A stretch of DNA of 33,742 nucleotides from Streptomyces carpinensis (GCF_002154505.1 NZ_MUBM01000137.1:1-33742), one strand, 5' to 3'. Numbered from the stretch's first letter, positions 7,059 to 15,434 are shown. Notes: generated by a model not told the origin, from the sequence alone. A program made the numbers and translations.

Positions 7059-8501
7059 TCAGACGACGCTGGTCGGGCTGCTGCTCACCGCGGCCGTCCC
7101 GGCCGCCTTGGCGGCCTCGCGCACCGCTCCGGCGACGGCACCCGCGACCTTGTCGTTGAAGACGCTGGGGATGATGTAGTTCGGGTTCAGCTCGTCCTCG
7201 GTGACCACGTCGGCCAGGGCCTGCGCGGCGGCCAGCATCATCTCCGTGTTGACGGTACGGGACTGCGCGTCCAGCAGACCGCGGAAGACGCCCGGGAAGA
7301 CCAGCACGTTGTTGATCTGGTTGGGGAAGTCGGAGCGACCGGTGGCCACAACTGCGGCCGTCTGCCGGGCGATTGCCGGGTCGACCTCGGGGTCGGGGTT
7401 CGCGAGCGCGAACACGATCGCACCGTCGGCCATGGCGGCCACGTCGTCGCCGTCGAGCACGTTCGGGGCCGAGACGCCGATGAAGACGTCGGCGCCGCGC
7501 ACCGCCTCCTTCAGCGTGCCGGTGAGGTTCTCGGGGTTGGTGTTGTCGGCGATCCAGCGCAGCGCCGACTCCGGGGCGGCGTCGACCAGGTCCTGGCGGC
7601 CGGCGTGCACCACGCCGTGGATGTCGGCGACGACGGCGTTCTTCACGCCCGCCGCGAGCAGGAGTTTGAGGATGGCCGTACCGGCGGCGCCGGCGCCGGA
7701 CATCACCACGCGCACGTTCTCGATCGGCTTGTCCACCACGCGCAGCGCGTTGGTGAGGGCGGCGAGCACGACGATCGCGGTGCCGTGCTGGTCGTCGTGG
7801 AAGACGGGGATGTCCAGGGCCTCGCGCAGCCGGGCCTCGATCTCGAAGCAGCGGGGCGCGGAGATGTCCTCCAGATTGATGCCGGCGAAGCCGGGGGCGA
7901 TCGCCTTGACGATCTCGACGATGGCGTCGGTGTCCTGGGTGTCCAGGCAGAGCGGCCAGGCGTCGATACCGGCGAACCGCTTGAAGAGTGCCGCCTTGCC
8001 CTCCATGACCGGCAGCGCGGCCTTGGGGCCGATGTTGCCCAGGCCCAGCACGGCGGAGCCGTCCGTCACGACCGCAACGGAGTTGCGCTTGATGGTCAGA
8101 CGGCGGGCGTCCTCGGGGTTCTCGGCGATCGCCATGCAGACGCGGGCCACACCCGGCGTGTAGACCATGGACAGGTCGTCACGGTTGCGGATGGGGTGCT
8201 TGGACGCCATCTCGATCTTGCCACCGAGGTGCATGAGGAACGTACGGTCGGAGACCTTGCCGAGCGTGACGCCCTCGATGCCGCGCAGCTTCTCGACGAT
8301 CTCGTCGGCGTGCGCGGTGGAGGTGGCCGCGATGGTGACGTCGATACGGAGCTTCTCGTGCCCGGACGCGGTGACGTCGAGGCCCGTCACCGAGCCTCCG
8401 GAGGACTCCACGGCGGTGGTGAGCTGCGAGACGGCGGTTCCGCTCGCGGGCACCTCCAGCCGGATGGTCATCGAGTAGGAGACGCTGGGCGCCGTTGCCA
8501 T
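7059..8501 (-). CDS. NAD-dependent malic enzyme with N-terminal ACT domain
   Basis: A 480-residue malate dehydrogenase (oxaloacetate-decarboxylating) that converts malate to pyruvate and CO2 with reduction of NAD(P). An ACT-type regulatory domain covers about residues 8-85. The catalytic domain starts near KHPIRNRDDLSMVYTPGVA and includes the malic-enzyme signature FHDDQHGTA, followed by the NAD domain with SGAGAAGTA. From memory the S. coelicolor homologue at this locus (SCO2951) is the NAD-preferring isoenzyme, the NADP form lying elsewhere; coenzyme choice is not proved here. Start is ATG at 8501, with AGAGGAAG about 7 bases upstream. Monocistronic by position, with hairpins on both sides. 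The ACT domain suggests allosteric control by a small ligand. Confidence 0.95.
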   Translation of the reverse strand: MATAPSVSYSMTIRLEVPASGTAVSQLTTAVESSGGSVTGLDVTASGHEKLRIDVTIAATSTAHADEIVEKLRGIEGVTLGKVSDRTFLMHLGGKIEMASKHPIRNRDDLSMVYTPGVARVCMAIAENPEDARRLTIKRNSVAVVTDGSAVLGLGNIGPKAALPVMEGKAALFKRFAGIDAWPLCLDTQDTDAIVEIVKAIAPGFAGINLEDISAPRCFEIEARLREALDIPVFHDDQHGTAIVVLAALTNALRVVDKPIENVRVVMSGAGAAGTAILKLLLAAGVKNAVVADIHGVVHAGRQDLVDAAPESALRWIADNTNPENLTGTLKEAVRGADVFIGVSAPNVLDGDDVAAMADGAIVFALANPDPEVDPAIARQTAAVVATGRSDFPNQINNVLVFPGVFRGLLDAQSRTVNTEMMLAAAQALADVVTEDELNPNYIIPSVFNDKVAGAVAGAVREAAKAAGTAAVSSSPTSVV

Positions 8502-8553
8502 GGCCGACTTCCTCTGCTTTCACCGTGTCGCGACGTTGTGCCGTCCGATCGTC

Positions 8554-8672
8554 GCACCTACCGCCGAGTACGCGGTAGCCGCCCTGGATTGCGGACTTTG
8601 TGTTCTCGGGTACGTGCCGTTTTCGGAAAGTGACTTCCACAATACGAGAATTGATCCGCGTGCGGTAGGTGC
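8554..8672. promoter_or_regulatory. Inverted 11-bp repeats flanking the malic enzyme promoter region
   Basis: GCACCTACCGC at 8554-8564 recurs as its exact reverse complement, GCGGTAGGTGC, at 8662-8672. A third, shorter copy, GCGGTAG (8572-8578), forms a perfect 7-bp hairpin with 8558-8564. The elements lie 50-170 bases upstream of the malic enzyme start, where an operator would be. The binding protein is unknown. Confidence 0.4.
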
Positions 8673-8685
8673 TGAGGCAACAAAA

Positions 8686-8716
8686 GAGGCCCACGTCACA
8701 TGGTGACGCGGGCCTC
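8686..8716 (-). terminator. Strong terminator downstream of the HelD-like gene
   Basis: GAGGCCCACGTCAC (8686-8699) pairs with GTGACGCGGGCCTC (8703-8716) with one mismatch across a 3-base loop. On the minus strand the stem is followed by TTTTGTTG, a proper T-tract, so it terminates leftward transcription from the HelD-like gene, about 280 bases past its stop. Confidence 0.8.
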
Positions 8717-8906
8717 TCAGACGCTAGGTGACACCGACCCGCCATGCTCGCCTCGCGGCAAGTGGTCGCTCGAAGCGACGAAGGTTGGGCCCGGGGGCTT
8801 GGATCGGGCCGGTGTCACATACAGGCTAACAAACGGACGCCGTAAGACCATTCCCCCCGCAGGAGCTTCATCCGGACCGCGTTCACGACAGGCCCCTCGG
8901 ATCCGT

Positions 8907-9021
8907 CCCGCGGGAGGTTCGGCACCAGGCCCGTCCGCAGGTCCGGCACCGGGCCCGCAGGAGGTCCGGCAGCAGGCCCGTCGCACGTCCGGCATCAGTC
9001 CCGCAGGAGGTCCGGCACCCC
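8907..9021. repeat. Five degenerate 23-24 bp tandem repeats at the HelD-like 3' end
   Basis: Units begin at 8907, 8930, 8954, 8977 and 9000. Each has the form CCCG(C/T)..G(G)AGGTCCGGCANCAGG, with 2-6 changes between units. The last unit encodes the final residues of the HelD-like protein and the other four are in its 3' flank, so the array straddles the stop codon (8995-8997). It looks like repeated slippage or duplication of the gene's end. Confidence 0.8.
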
Positions 9022-11409
9022 GGTCGCGTCCGGCTCGTCCCGCTCACCCGAGACCACCGTCAGCTGCTGGGTGGCCCGGGTCAGGGCGACGTAGAGCACC
9101 CGCAGACCGGCCGGCGACTCGTCCGCGATCTCCGCGGGCGAGACGACCAGCGTCGCGTCGTACTCCAGGCCCTTCGCCTCCAGGCTGCCCAGGGCCACCA
9201 CCCGGTCCCCGAGACCGGCCAGCCAGCGCCGGGCCTCCTCGCGCCGGTTCATCGCGACGACCACGCCGACCGTGCCGTCCACCCGGTCCAGCAGCCGCTC
9301 GGCCTCCGCCCGCACGGTGCTCGCCAGGGAGTCCCGTACCACCGTGAAACGGGGCTCCACGCCCGTGGAGCGCACCGCCGACGGCGCCCGGGAGCCGGGC
9401 ATGGCCAGAGCGAGCACCTTCGCGGCCAGCTCGGCGATCTCGGCCGGGTTGCGGTAGTTCACCGTGAGCTCGAAGCGGCGGCGCGGACGGGTGCCCAGGG
9501 CCTCGTCACGGGCCTCGGCCGCCTCGTCCGGGTCGGACCAGGAGGACTGGGCCGGATCGCCCACGACCGTCCAGGTGGCGTGCCGGCCGCGGCGGCCGAC
9601 CATGCGCCACTGCATGGGCGTGAGGTCCTGCGCCTCGTCCACGATGACGTGCGCGTACTCGGTGCGCTCCTGGGCCAGGCGCTCGGCCCGCTCGCGCTGC
9701 GACTCCTCGCGCACCGGCATGAGCTCCTCCAGGCCGGTGAGCTGGTCCAGCGGGTCCAGATCGCGCTTCTTCCTCGGGCGGGCCGGGGTGCCGAGGATCG
9801 CCTGGAGCTCGTCGAGCAGCGCGATGTCGTGCACCGAGTAGCCGTTCCGCTTCAGCGAACGGGCGACCCTGCGCACCTCGCCGGGGTTGAGGACCCGGCG
9901 CGCCCAGCGGCCCAGCCGCCGCTCGTCGGCCATGGCGGCGAGCACGGCGCGCGGGGTCAGCTCCGGCCACCAGGCGTCGAGGAAGGCGGTGAAGGAGTCC
10001 TCGCCGGTCACGTCCTCGTCGAAGGAGGAACGCAGCTCGGCGGCCAGCTCCGGGTCGGTGTGCCGGACTCCCGCGCCGGAGCGCTCCCACAGCGCGTCCA
10101 GCAGCAGCCTGCGGGCCCGCGGGCGCAGCAGGTTGACCGGAGCGGTGCCGCCCAGAGCGGTGCGCCGGATGCGGTCCAGCTCCCTGGCCTCCAGCTCCAG
10201 CCGGCGCCCGAAGGCGACCACTCGCAGCCGGGTCGGCGGCCCGGCAGGGGCCTGCGACGCCGCGTCATCGGTGCCGTCGGTGTCCTCCCCGAGGGCGAGC
10301 TGTCCCGCCGGGGCGCCCGGCACCGGGGCTCCGGCGCCCGCGTCGGGGCCGAGCTCCAGCGCTCCCCGGGCCGCCTTCCGCAGCACCCTCAGCATCCGGT
10401 ACGAGCCCTTCGCCCGCGCCACGGACGGCGAGTCGTACAACGTGGCCTCGGCCCCATCGACCAGCGAGCCGATCGCGCGGATGGCGACCTGGCCCTCCTC
10501 GCCGAGGGAGGGCAGCACGCCCTCGGTGTACGCCACGAGGAGCGGGGTCGGCGAGACGATCAGGATGCCGCCGGCGTACCGGCGCCGGTCCTGGTAGAGC
10601 AGGTAGGCCGCCCGGTGCAGGGCGACCGCCGTCTTGCCCGTGCCCGGACCGCCCTCGACGTACGTCACCGAGGCGGCGGGAGCGCGGATGACCAGGTCCT
10701 GCTCGGCCTGGATGGAAGCGACGATGTCCCGCATGGTGTGGCCGCGGGCCTGGCCGAGCGCGGCCATCAGCGCGCCGTCGCCGATGACGGGCAGCTCCCG
10801 GCCGTCCAGGAACGCCGTCAGCTCGGGCCGCATCAGGTCGTCCTCGACGCCGAGCACGCGCCGCCCCTTGGAGCGGATCACCCGGCGGCGGACGACCCGG
10901 CCGGGGTCGACCGGGGTGGAGCGGTAGAAGGGGGCGGCGGCCGGGGCCCGCCAGTCGATGACCAGCGGGGAGTAGTCCTCGTCGAGGACGCCGATCCGGC
11001 CGATGTGCAGGGTCTCGGCGATGTCGGCGGTGTCGTCCTGGCGCACCGCGCCCTCGGCCGGCTCCACGGCGGTGTAGGCGCCGTCGGGCCCCTTCTTGCC
11101 GTCCTTGCCGAGCAGCAGGTCGATGCGGCCGAAGAGGAAGTCCTCGAACTCGTTGTTCAGCCGGTTGAGGTGGACGCCCGCCCGGAAGACCTGCGCGTCG
11201 CGCTCGGCGAGCGCGCCGGGCGTGCCGACCTGGGCGCGCTTGGCCGCGTCGTGCATGAGGAACTCGGCCTCGTGGATCTTCTCCTCGAGCCGCCGGTACA
11301 CCCGGTCCAGGTGTTCCTGTTCACCACGGATCTCTCGGTCGCGTACGGAGTCGGGCGCTGCGTCGTGAACCGATTCGACCGCGGAATCCTGTTGAGCCTG
11401 AGCGGCCAC
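8995..11409 (-). CDS. HelD/HelR-type UvrD-like ATPase, RNA polymerase recycling factor
   Basis: An 804-residue superfamily-1 helicase-like protein. Residues 15-105 form a charged helical N-terminal arm typical of HelD, followed by the family segment GRIGVLDEDYSPLVIDWRAP. Walker A GPGTGKT has its Lys at residue 259. Motif II is DEAQDL, and motif VI is YVALTRATQQL near the C terminus. HelD proteins bind core RNA polymerase and use ATP to free stalled or inactive complexes; the actinobacterial HelR subset protects against rifamycins. I see no rifamycin-associated element upstream, so the subgroup is undecided. Start is GTG at 11409, with AAGGGGG a few bases upstream. True DNA helicase activity is the alternative but less likely. 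Confidence 0.88.
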   Translation of the reverse strand: MAAQAQQDSAVESVHDAAPDSVRDREIRGEQEHLDRVYRRLEEKIHEAEFLMHDAAKRAQVGTPGALAERDAQVFRAGVHLNRLNNEFEDFLFGRIDLLLGKDGKKGPDGAYTAVEPAEGAVRQDDTADIAETLHIGRIGVLDEDYSPLVIDWRAPAAAPFYRSTPVDPGRVVRRRVIRSKGRRVLGVEDDLMRPELTAFLDGRELPVIGDGALMAALGQARGHTMRDIVASIQAEQDLVIRAPAASVTYVEGGPGTGKTAVALHRAAYLLYQDRRRYAGGILIVSPTPLLVAYTEGVLPSLGEEGQVAIRAIGSLVDGAEATLYDSPSVARAKGSYRMLRVLRKAARGALELGPDAGAGAPVPGAPAGQLALGEDTDGTDDAASQAPAGPPTRLRVVAFGRRLELEARELDRIRRTALGGTAPVNLLRPRARRLLLDALWERSGAGVRHTDPELAAELRSSFDEDVTGEDSFTAFLDAWWPELTPRAVLAAMADERRLGRWARRVLNPGEVRRVARSLKRNGYSVHDIALLDELQAILGTPARPRKKRDLDPLDQLTGLEELMPVREESQRERAERLAQERTEYAHVIVDEAQDLTPMQWRMVGRRGRHATWTVVGDPAQSSWSDPDEAAEARDEALGTRPRRRFELTVNYRNPAEIAELAAKVLALAMPGSRAPSAVRSTGVEPRFTVVRDSLASTVRAEAERLLDRVDGTVGVVVAMNRREEARRWLAGLGDRVVALGSLEAKGLEYDATLVVSPAEIADESPAGLRVLYVALTRATQQLTVVSGERDEPDATGVPDLLRD

Positions 11410-11521
11410 CGGGCCCCCTTCTGACGTGCTGGGCAGCCGTCAACCGTACGCGAAGGGGACCCGTCGGCGGAAGCCGGGCGCCGACCCGGACGGGTCAGCG
11501 GGCGTCCACTCGGACGACTCG

Positions 11522-12331
11522 CTAGGCACCCACCTGGACCAGTCGCTTGCCGTCGAAGGTCATGACCTCGAAGTGGTCGATCTGGTTCGGCTGGAAGGCC
11601 GCGCCGCCACGGATGTACAGGGGGTTCTTGGCCTCCTCGGTCTTGGCGTTGGAAACGCCGTAGCCCCAGCCGGGGACGGACCAGGACGTGATCGTCTCGC
11701 GCTCGCCGTTCTTGCCGACCGCGATGAGCGAGCACCGCTCCGGGCCGGTCACGTTCTTCAGCCGCAGGACGGCGTTCGTGCCCCAGTCCTTCTTCTCCAG
11801 GGCGACGGTCGCGGTCACGTGCGTGGCCGGGTCGGTCGCCGTCACCTTGTCGGACATGGCGTCGAAGGCCGCCTTCGCAGGGCTCGCGGCCACCGTGGAC
11901 GTCGCGCCGCCGTCCGAACCACTGACCGCGTACACCGTCAGCGGGCCGCCGATGATCAGCGCCGCGGCCGCCGCGACCAGGTAGAAGCCCTTGCGTCGCT
12001 TCCGCGCGCGGTGCTCGGAGACCTCGTCGACCAGCTTCTCCACGAGCCGCGGGCTCGGCTTGGCCGACAGGGACTCGGCGATCACGGGTGTACCGGCGCC
12101 CGGCAGGTCCGCGAGCGCGGCCAGCATCGGCTCCATCCCGGCCAGCTCGTCGAGCTGCTGCGCGCACCACTCGCAGGTGGCGAGGTGTGCCTCGAAAGCG
12201 GTTGCCTCGGCGTCGTCGAGAATTCCGAGGGCGTAGGCGCCGACGGTCTCGTGCTCGTTCGGGGCCGGTGATCCCTGCATGGACCCTGACATACCCGAAC
12301 CACCCGTTCCGAACCCCCCGTACACGCTCAT
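11522..12331 (-). CDS. rsuA: Transmembrane zinc-binding anti-sigma factor (RsuA-like)
   Basis: A 269-residue anti-sigma factor. The cytoplasmic N-terminal domain carries the ZAS zinc motif H49-x3-C53-x2-C56 (HLATCEWC), preceded by the conserved His27 segment HETVGAYALGILD. A basic RKRRK stretch leads into one membrane span (about residues 120-145, GFYLVAAAAALIIGG) and an extracytoplasmic domain of about 120 residues. It should hold the partner ECF sigma factor inactive at the membrane until an envelope signal arrives. Its ATG overlaps the sigma factor's stop by one base (TGATG at 12333-12329), so the two are translationally coupled. In S. coelicolor the equivalent pair is, from memory, SigU/RsuA. 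Alternative in-frame ATG starts exist 13 and 17 codons later. Confidence 0.88.
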   Translation of the reverse strand: MSVYGGFGTGGSGMSGSMQGSPAPNEHETVGAYALGILDDAEATAFEAHLATCEWCAQQLDELAGMEPMLAALADLPGAGTPVIAESLSAKPSPRLVEKLVDEVSEHRARKRRKGFYLVAAAAALIIGGPLTVYAVSGSDGGATSTVAASPAKAAFDAMSDKVTATDPATHVTATVALEKKDWGTNAVLRLKNVTGPERCSLIAVGKNGERETITSWSVPGWGYGVSNAKTEEAKNPLYIRGGAAFQPNQIDHFEVMTFDGKRLVQVGA

Positions 12332-12891
12332 CACGCCGTCACCCCCCGCTCCTCCAGAGCCAGCTTCATAGAACGCAGGGCGTAGAACACCCGGGAGCGG
12401 ACGGTGCCGCTGGGAATGCCCAGGGTCTCGGCCGCCTCGTTGACGGTACGCCCTTTGAAGTACGTCTCGACGAGCACCTCCCGGTGGGCCGGGGTCAGGT
12501 CGTCGAGCGCGTCCGACAGCGTCATCAGCCACAGCGCCTTGTCGATCTCGTCCTCCGCGGGGATGACCTCCAGCGGCGACGGATCGACCTCCTGCGGCCG
12601 GGCCTGCCGGCTGCGGTGGCCGTCGATGACGATGCGTCGGGCGACCGTCACCAGCCAGGGGCGTACCGAACCGGTCGCTCGATTGAGCTGGCCGGCGTTC
12701 TTCCAGGCACGGATGAGCGTCTCCTGCACCACGTCCTCGGCACGCTGCCGGTCTCCGGCGACCAGCCTCAGGACGTACGCGAGCAAGGGTCCGGCGTGCT
12801 CGCGGTACAGCGCGCGCATCAGCTCCTCGTCGGGTTCCGAGGGCTGTGAGGACATGCGATGTCGGGCCCTCGATCCACGTTCATTGGCCAC
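12331..12891 (-). CDS. sigU: ECF-type RNA polymerase sigma factor (SigU-like)
   Basis: A 186-residue extracytoplasmic-function sigma factor. Sigma region 2 covers about residues 22-95 (LMRALYREH, then AEDVVQETLIRAWKN for -10 recognition and RPWLVTVARRIVIDGHR). Region 4 covers about 125-180, with the helix-turn-helix NEAAETLGIPSGTVRSRV. There is no SnoaL-like or other C-terminal extension. Start is chosen as GTG at 12891 because AAGGA lies 7 bases upstream; ATG at 12855 (174 residues, GAGGG 11 bases upstream) is an alternative. It is coupled to the membrane anti-sigma factor downstream. In S. coelicolor, misactivated SigU alters secreted proteins and differentiation, from memory. I could not identify a clear autoregulatory GGAAC-type promoter upstream. 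Confidence 0.9.
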   Translation of the reverse strand: MANERGSRARHRMSSQPSEPDEELMRALYREHAGPLLAYVLRLVAGDRQRAEDVVQETLIRAWKNAGQLNRATGSVRPWLVTVARRIVIDGHRSRQARPQEVDPSPLEVIPAEDEIDKALWLMTLSDALDDLTPAHREVLVETYFKGRTVNEAAETLGIPSGTVRSRVFYALRSMKLALEERGVTA

Positions 12892-13183
12892 GGCCGCATC
12901 CTTGCGCACGCCCACCTCCGGTGTCCGGGGGTTCCCCCAGTCGGTCGCTCGTGCACGGGTACGGATTCGGGGCGCTCCGCGTTCAAAGCGAGCCGGCGGA
13001 TTTCTTCGAGGTGACGTGACGAGGGAGGACATGGGGGCACATTCCCCCCGCCCCTTCTTTACGTTTCCGCCACACCGACAAGGCGCGCCGCATTGCCCGC
13101 GCGGGGTGACACGCAAACGGAATGTCGCCCAAATCACAGCCGTACGGGAGCCGGTGGGGCCGGCCGGGATCGGCGAGGGTCCG

Positions 13184-13810
13184 TCACGCGCGGGCGAGGG
13201 CCGCGCGGCGGCGGTGGCGGGCCACTCGCTCACGGTTCCCGCAGACCTCACTGGAGCACCAGCGCCTCCTGCGCCCCCGGGAGGTGTCCAGGTAGACGAT
13301 CGGGCAGTTGTCACCCGCGCACTGACGCAGGGCCGCCCGGGCCACGGGATCGGTGAGCAGTTCCACGGCGTCCCGCGCGACGACCGCCATCAGGGCGGCG
13401 CAGTCGGGAGGCGCCGCCAACTCGCGTACGAGGGTGCCGTCTTCGCACCGTACGGCGCGGGGGGCCGGCGGGGCGGGGCGAGCGAGGTCGTTGACGCGGG
13501 CGAGGGCGACGGCGAGGACGTGCGGGCCGGAGCCGGGGGCGCGGTCACGGGACCGGAGGGCGCCGGCCAGGGATCCGCGTACCAACTGGCCGACGTCTCC
13601 CCGTAGTTCCCGGAAGCCCACCAGCCAGGAGGCGTCGGCGTGGGCCAGTCCGGTGCCCGGCGGCACCAGCCCCGACCCTCTGATCCAGGCGCACAACGGC
13701 GCCACCGAGTCCAGCCGTTCCTCGGGATGGGTGGTGGAGAGGAGATCCAGGCAGATCCGCCCGGCGTCGAAGCGCAGCTCGTACGGGACCGTGGCCGTAC
13801 CCAGTGCCAT
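13184..13810 (-). CDS. CGNR zinc-finger (ABATE-type) protein
   Basis: A 208-residue protein of the CGNR zinc-finger family. The N-terminal ABATE domain (about residues 8-150) starts with the typical FDAGRICLDLLST segment. The C-terminal domain has CAGDNC, then YLDTSRGRRRRWC and CGNRERVARHR, supplying four Cys for one zinc and a basic surface suited to DNA binding. The family is thought to comprise stress-related transcriptional regulators. ATG at 13810 is used; a GTG eight codons upstream (13834) with GGGAG before it is also possible. The sigma factor gene follows 292 bases downstream on the same strand, but a functional link is unproven. Confidence 0.87.
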   Translation of the reverse strand: MALGTATVPYELRFDAGRICLDLLSTTHPEERLDSVAPLCAWIRGSGLVPPGTGLAHADASWLVGFRELRGDVGQLVRGSLAGALRSRDRAPGSGPHVLAVALARVNDLARPAPPAPRAVRCEDGTLVRELAAPPDCAALMAVVARDAVELLTDPVARAALRQCAGDNCPIVYLDTSRGRRRRWCSSEVCGNRERVARHRRRAALARA

Positions 13811-13834
13811 GTGCCTGTCACCGCCTAGGGTCAC

Positions 13835-14151
13835 CCCGGTCCAGCTCCCGGTCGGCAGAGGTGGGCGGGGTGCTCGTCAGGGCTGGGGAACCGTTCCCTC
13901 CCACAGTGCCCGCCCGCTCCCGCGGCCGGAACCCCTCGCGCACCGCTCCGGAGGCCGGGGACAGGTACCGGTGCGCCTACGGCCGGGGCGCTACCGCCCG
14001 CGTACGCCGAGCACTACCCCCCGCACACCCTCGCCCGCATACGCCGATCGCCACCGCCCGCGCACCCGAGCGCTGCCGCGCCCGTCCCTGGGCACTCCCC
14101 CACACGCCCTCACCGGCGTCCGCCCAGCTCCACCGCCGGCGCACCCCCGCA
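13835..14151. other. Intergenic region with degenerate repeats downstream of nnaR
   Basis: A 317-base gap between nnaR and the CGNR gene. Positions 13991-14071 hold imperfect repeats of CTACCGCCCGCGTACGCCGAGC (13991, about 14031 and 14051). No conserved gene is visible. The CGNR promoter should lie near 13835-13900. Confidence 0.5.
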
Positions 14152-15321
14152 CTACCCGTCCGCGTACTTCGCGTCCGCTGCCGGGTCGAGGGCCAACCGG
14201 TAGCCTCGCTTGACCACGGTCTGGATCAGCTTCGGTGTGCCGAGGGCCGTGCGCAGGCGGGCCATCGCCGTCTCCACCGCGTGCTCGTCCCGGCCCGCCC
14301 CCGGCAGCGTGCGCAGCAGTTCGGCCCGGGCGACCACCCATCCGGGCCGCCGCGCCAGCGCCCGCAGCAGCGCCATCCCGGCCGGGGGCACCGGCTTCAG
14401 CTCCCCGTCCACCAGCACCGCATGGCCCCGGATCTCCACTCGGTGCCCGGCGACGGGCAACGCCCGCGCACGTCCCGGAAGTTCGCGGCACAGCAACTGC
14501 ACCAGCGGCCCCAGCCGGAACCGCTCCGGCTGCACGGTGTCGACCCCGTGGGCCTGCAACGCCACCGCGGTGACCGGCCCGACGCACGCGGGCAGCACGT
14601 CATGGGCGAAAGCCGCCAGCAGCTCGGCCAGCAGTCCCCGCTCCTGCGCCCGCGACAGCAGCGACGCGGCGGCCGGGGCGCTGGTGAAGGTGAGCGCGTC
14701 GATCCCGCCGGAGACGACGGCGTCCAGCAGCCGGTCCAGCGGACCGGGATCCTCCGGCGGCAGCCACCGGTACACCGGCACCGGCACGACCTGCGCTCCC
14801 CCGGCGCGCAGCGCCTCCACGAACCCCGGCAGCGGCTCGCCGTGCAGCTGCACCGCCACCCGCCGCCCGTCCACGCCCTGCTCCAGCAGCCGGTCGAGCA
14901 CCTCGGCCATGGACTCCGACGAGGGCGACCACTCCTCGCTCAGCCCGGCGGCCCGGATCGCGCCCTTGACCTTGGGCCCGCGCGCCAGCAGCTCGACCTG
15001 GTGCAACCGGGCGAGCAGGCCCTCGCCGAGTCCCCACCCCTCCGCCGCCTCCACCCATCCGCGGAAGCCGATCGCGGTGGTGGCGACCACGACGTCGGGC
15101 GCCTGATCGATGATCTCCTTGGTGGCGGCGAGGAGTTCGCCGTCGTCCGCGAGCGGAACGATGCGCAGCGCGGGCGCGTGCAGCACCGTGGCGCCCCGGC
15201 GCTCGAGCAGTGCCCCGAGCTCGTCGGCCCGGCGCGCGGCCGTCACCCCCACGGTGAACCCGGCCAGCGGCCCGTGCTCCGCCCGCTGCTGCGTCTGTTC
15301 CCGCTCTTCGGCCTCGTCCAT
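14152..15321 (-). CDS. nnaR: NnaR-type regulator: HemD-like domain fused to a winged helix
   Basis: A 389-residue fusion. Residues about 20-270 form a uroporphyrinogen-III synthase (HemD)-like domain (GFTVGVTAARRADELGALL, LTFTSAPAAASLL). Residues about 295-380 form an OmpR/PhoB-type winged helix (LLRALARRPGWVV, then VETAMARLRTALG and VVKRGYRL). The architecture and the narK neighbour match NnaR (SCO2958 in S. coelicolor; a homologue in mycobacteria also sits beside narK), a regulator of nitrate/nitrite assimilation that works with GlnR. Whether the HemD domain retains synthase activity or only binds a tetrapyrrole is unknown. Start is ATG at 15321 with GGGACGAG a few bases upstream. It follows narK by 113 bases on the same strand. 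Confidence 0.92.
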   Translation of the reverse strand: MDEAEEREQTQQRAEHGPLAGFTVGVTAARRADELGALLERRGATVLHAPALRIVPLADDGELLAATKEIIDQAPDVVVATTAIGFRGWVEAAEGWGLGEGLLARLHQVELLARGPKVKGAIRAAGLSEEWSPSSESMAEVLDRLLEQGVDGRRVAVQLHGEPLPGFVEALRAGGAQVVPVPVYRWLPPEDPGPLDRLLDAVVSGGIDALTFTSAPAAASLLSRAQERGLLAELLAAFAHDVLPACVGPVTAVALQAHGVDTVQPERFRLGPLVQLLCRELPGRARALPVAGHRVEIRGHAVLVDGELKPVPPAGMALLRALARRPGWVVARAELLRTLPGAGRDEHAVETAMARLRTALGTPKLIQTVVKRGYRLALDPAADAKYADG

Positions 15322-15434
15322 GGCTCTCGTCCCGCGCTCGCGTCGTCCTGCCGTTCCTGCCCGTCGAGCCTGTCAACGGCGCGTGTCGGGTTCGGTTCGG
15401 CCTGATGTCACCAGTGTTACGTCACGCTCCAGGA

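Larger units (their letters stand above)
8502..8994. other. Intergenic region between helD-like gene and malic enzyme
   Basis: A 493-base gap. The half nearest the malic enzyme (8502-8680) holds its promoter and three copies of a GCGGTAG-type element. A strong stem-loop (8686-8716) follows. The rest (8717-8994) is the 3' flank of the HelD-like gene, with degenerate 23-bp tandem repeats from 8907. No conserved gene is visible. Confidence 0.6.

Noticed and set aside
8610..8650. TTGTGGAAGTCACTTT-like dyad as a Rex redox operator for malic enzyme
   Set aside because: The half-sites match TTGTGA/TCACAA too poorly, and spacing is off.
9580..11424. Plus-strand open frame of 614 codons opposite the HelD-like gene
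   Set aside because: Antisense shadow without recognisable domains. The minus strand has intact Walker A, DEAQ and motif VI.
11410..11521. Search for a rifamycin-associated element upstream of the HelD-like gene
   Set aside because: No inverted repeat of that type was seen, so the HelR subgroup is not claimed.
12892..13183. GGAAT...CGTC pair upstream of the sigma factor as an autoregulated ECF promoter
   Set aside because: Spacing is about two or three bases too long for known ECF promoters, so it is not reported as a site.
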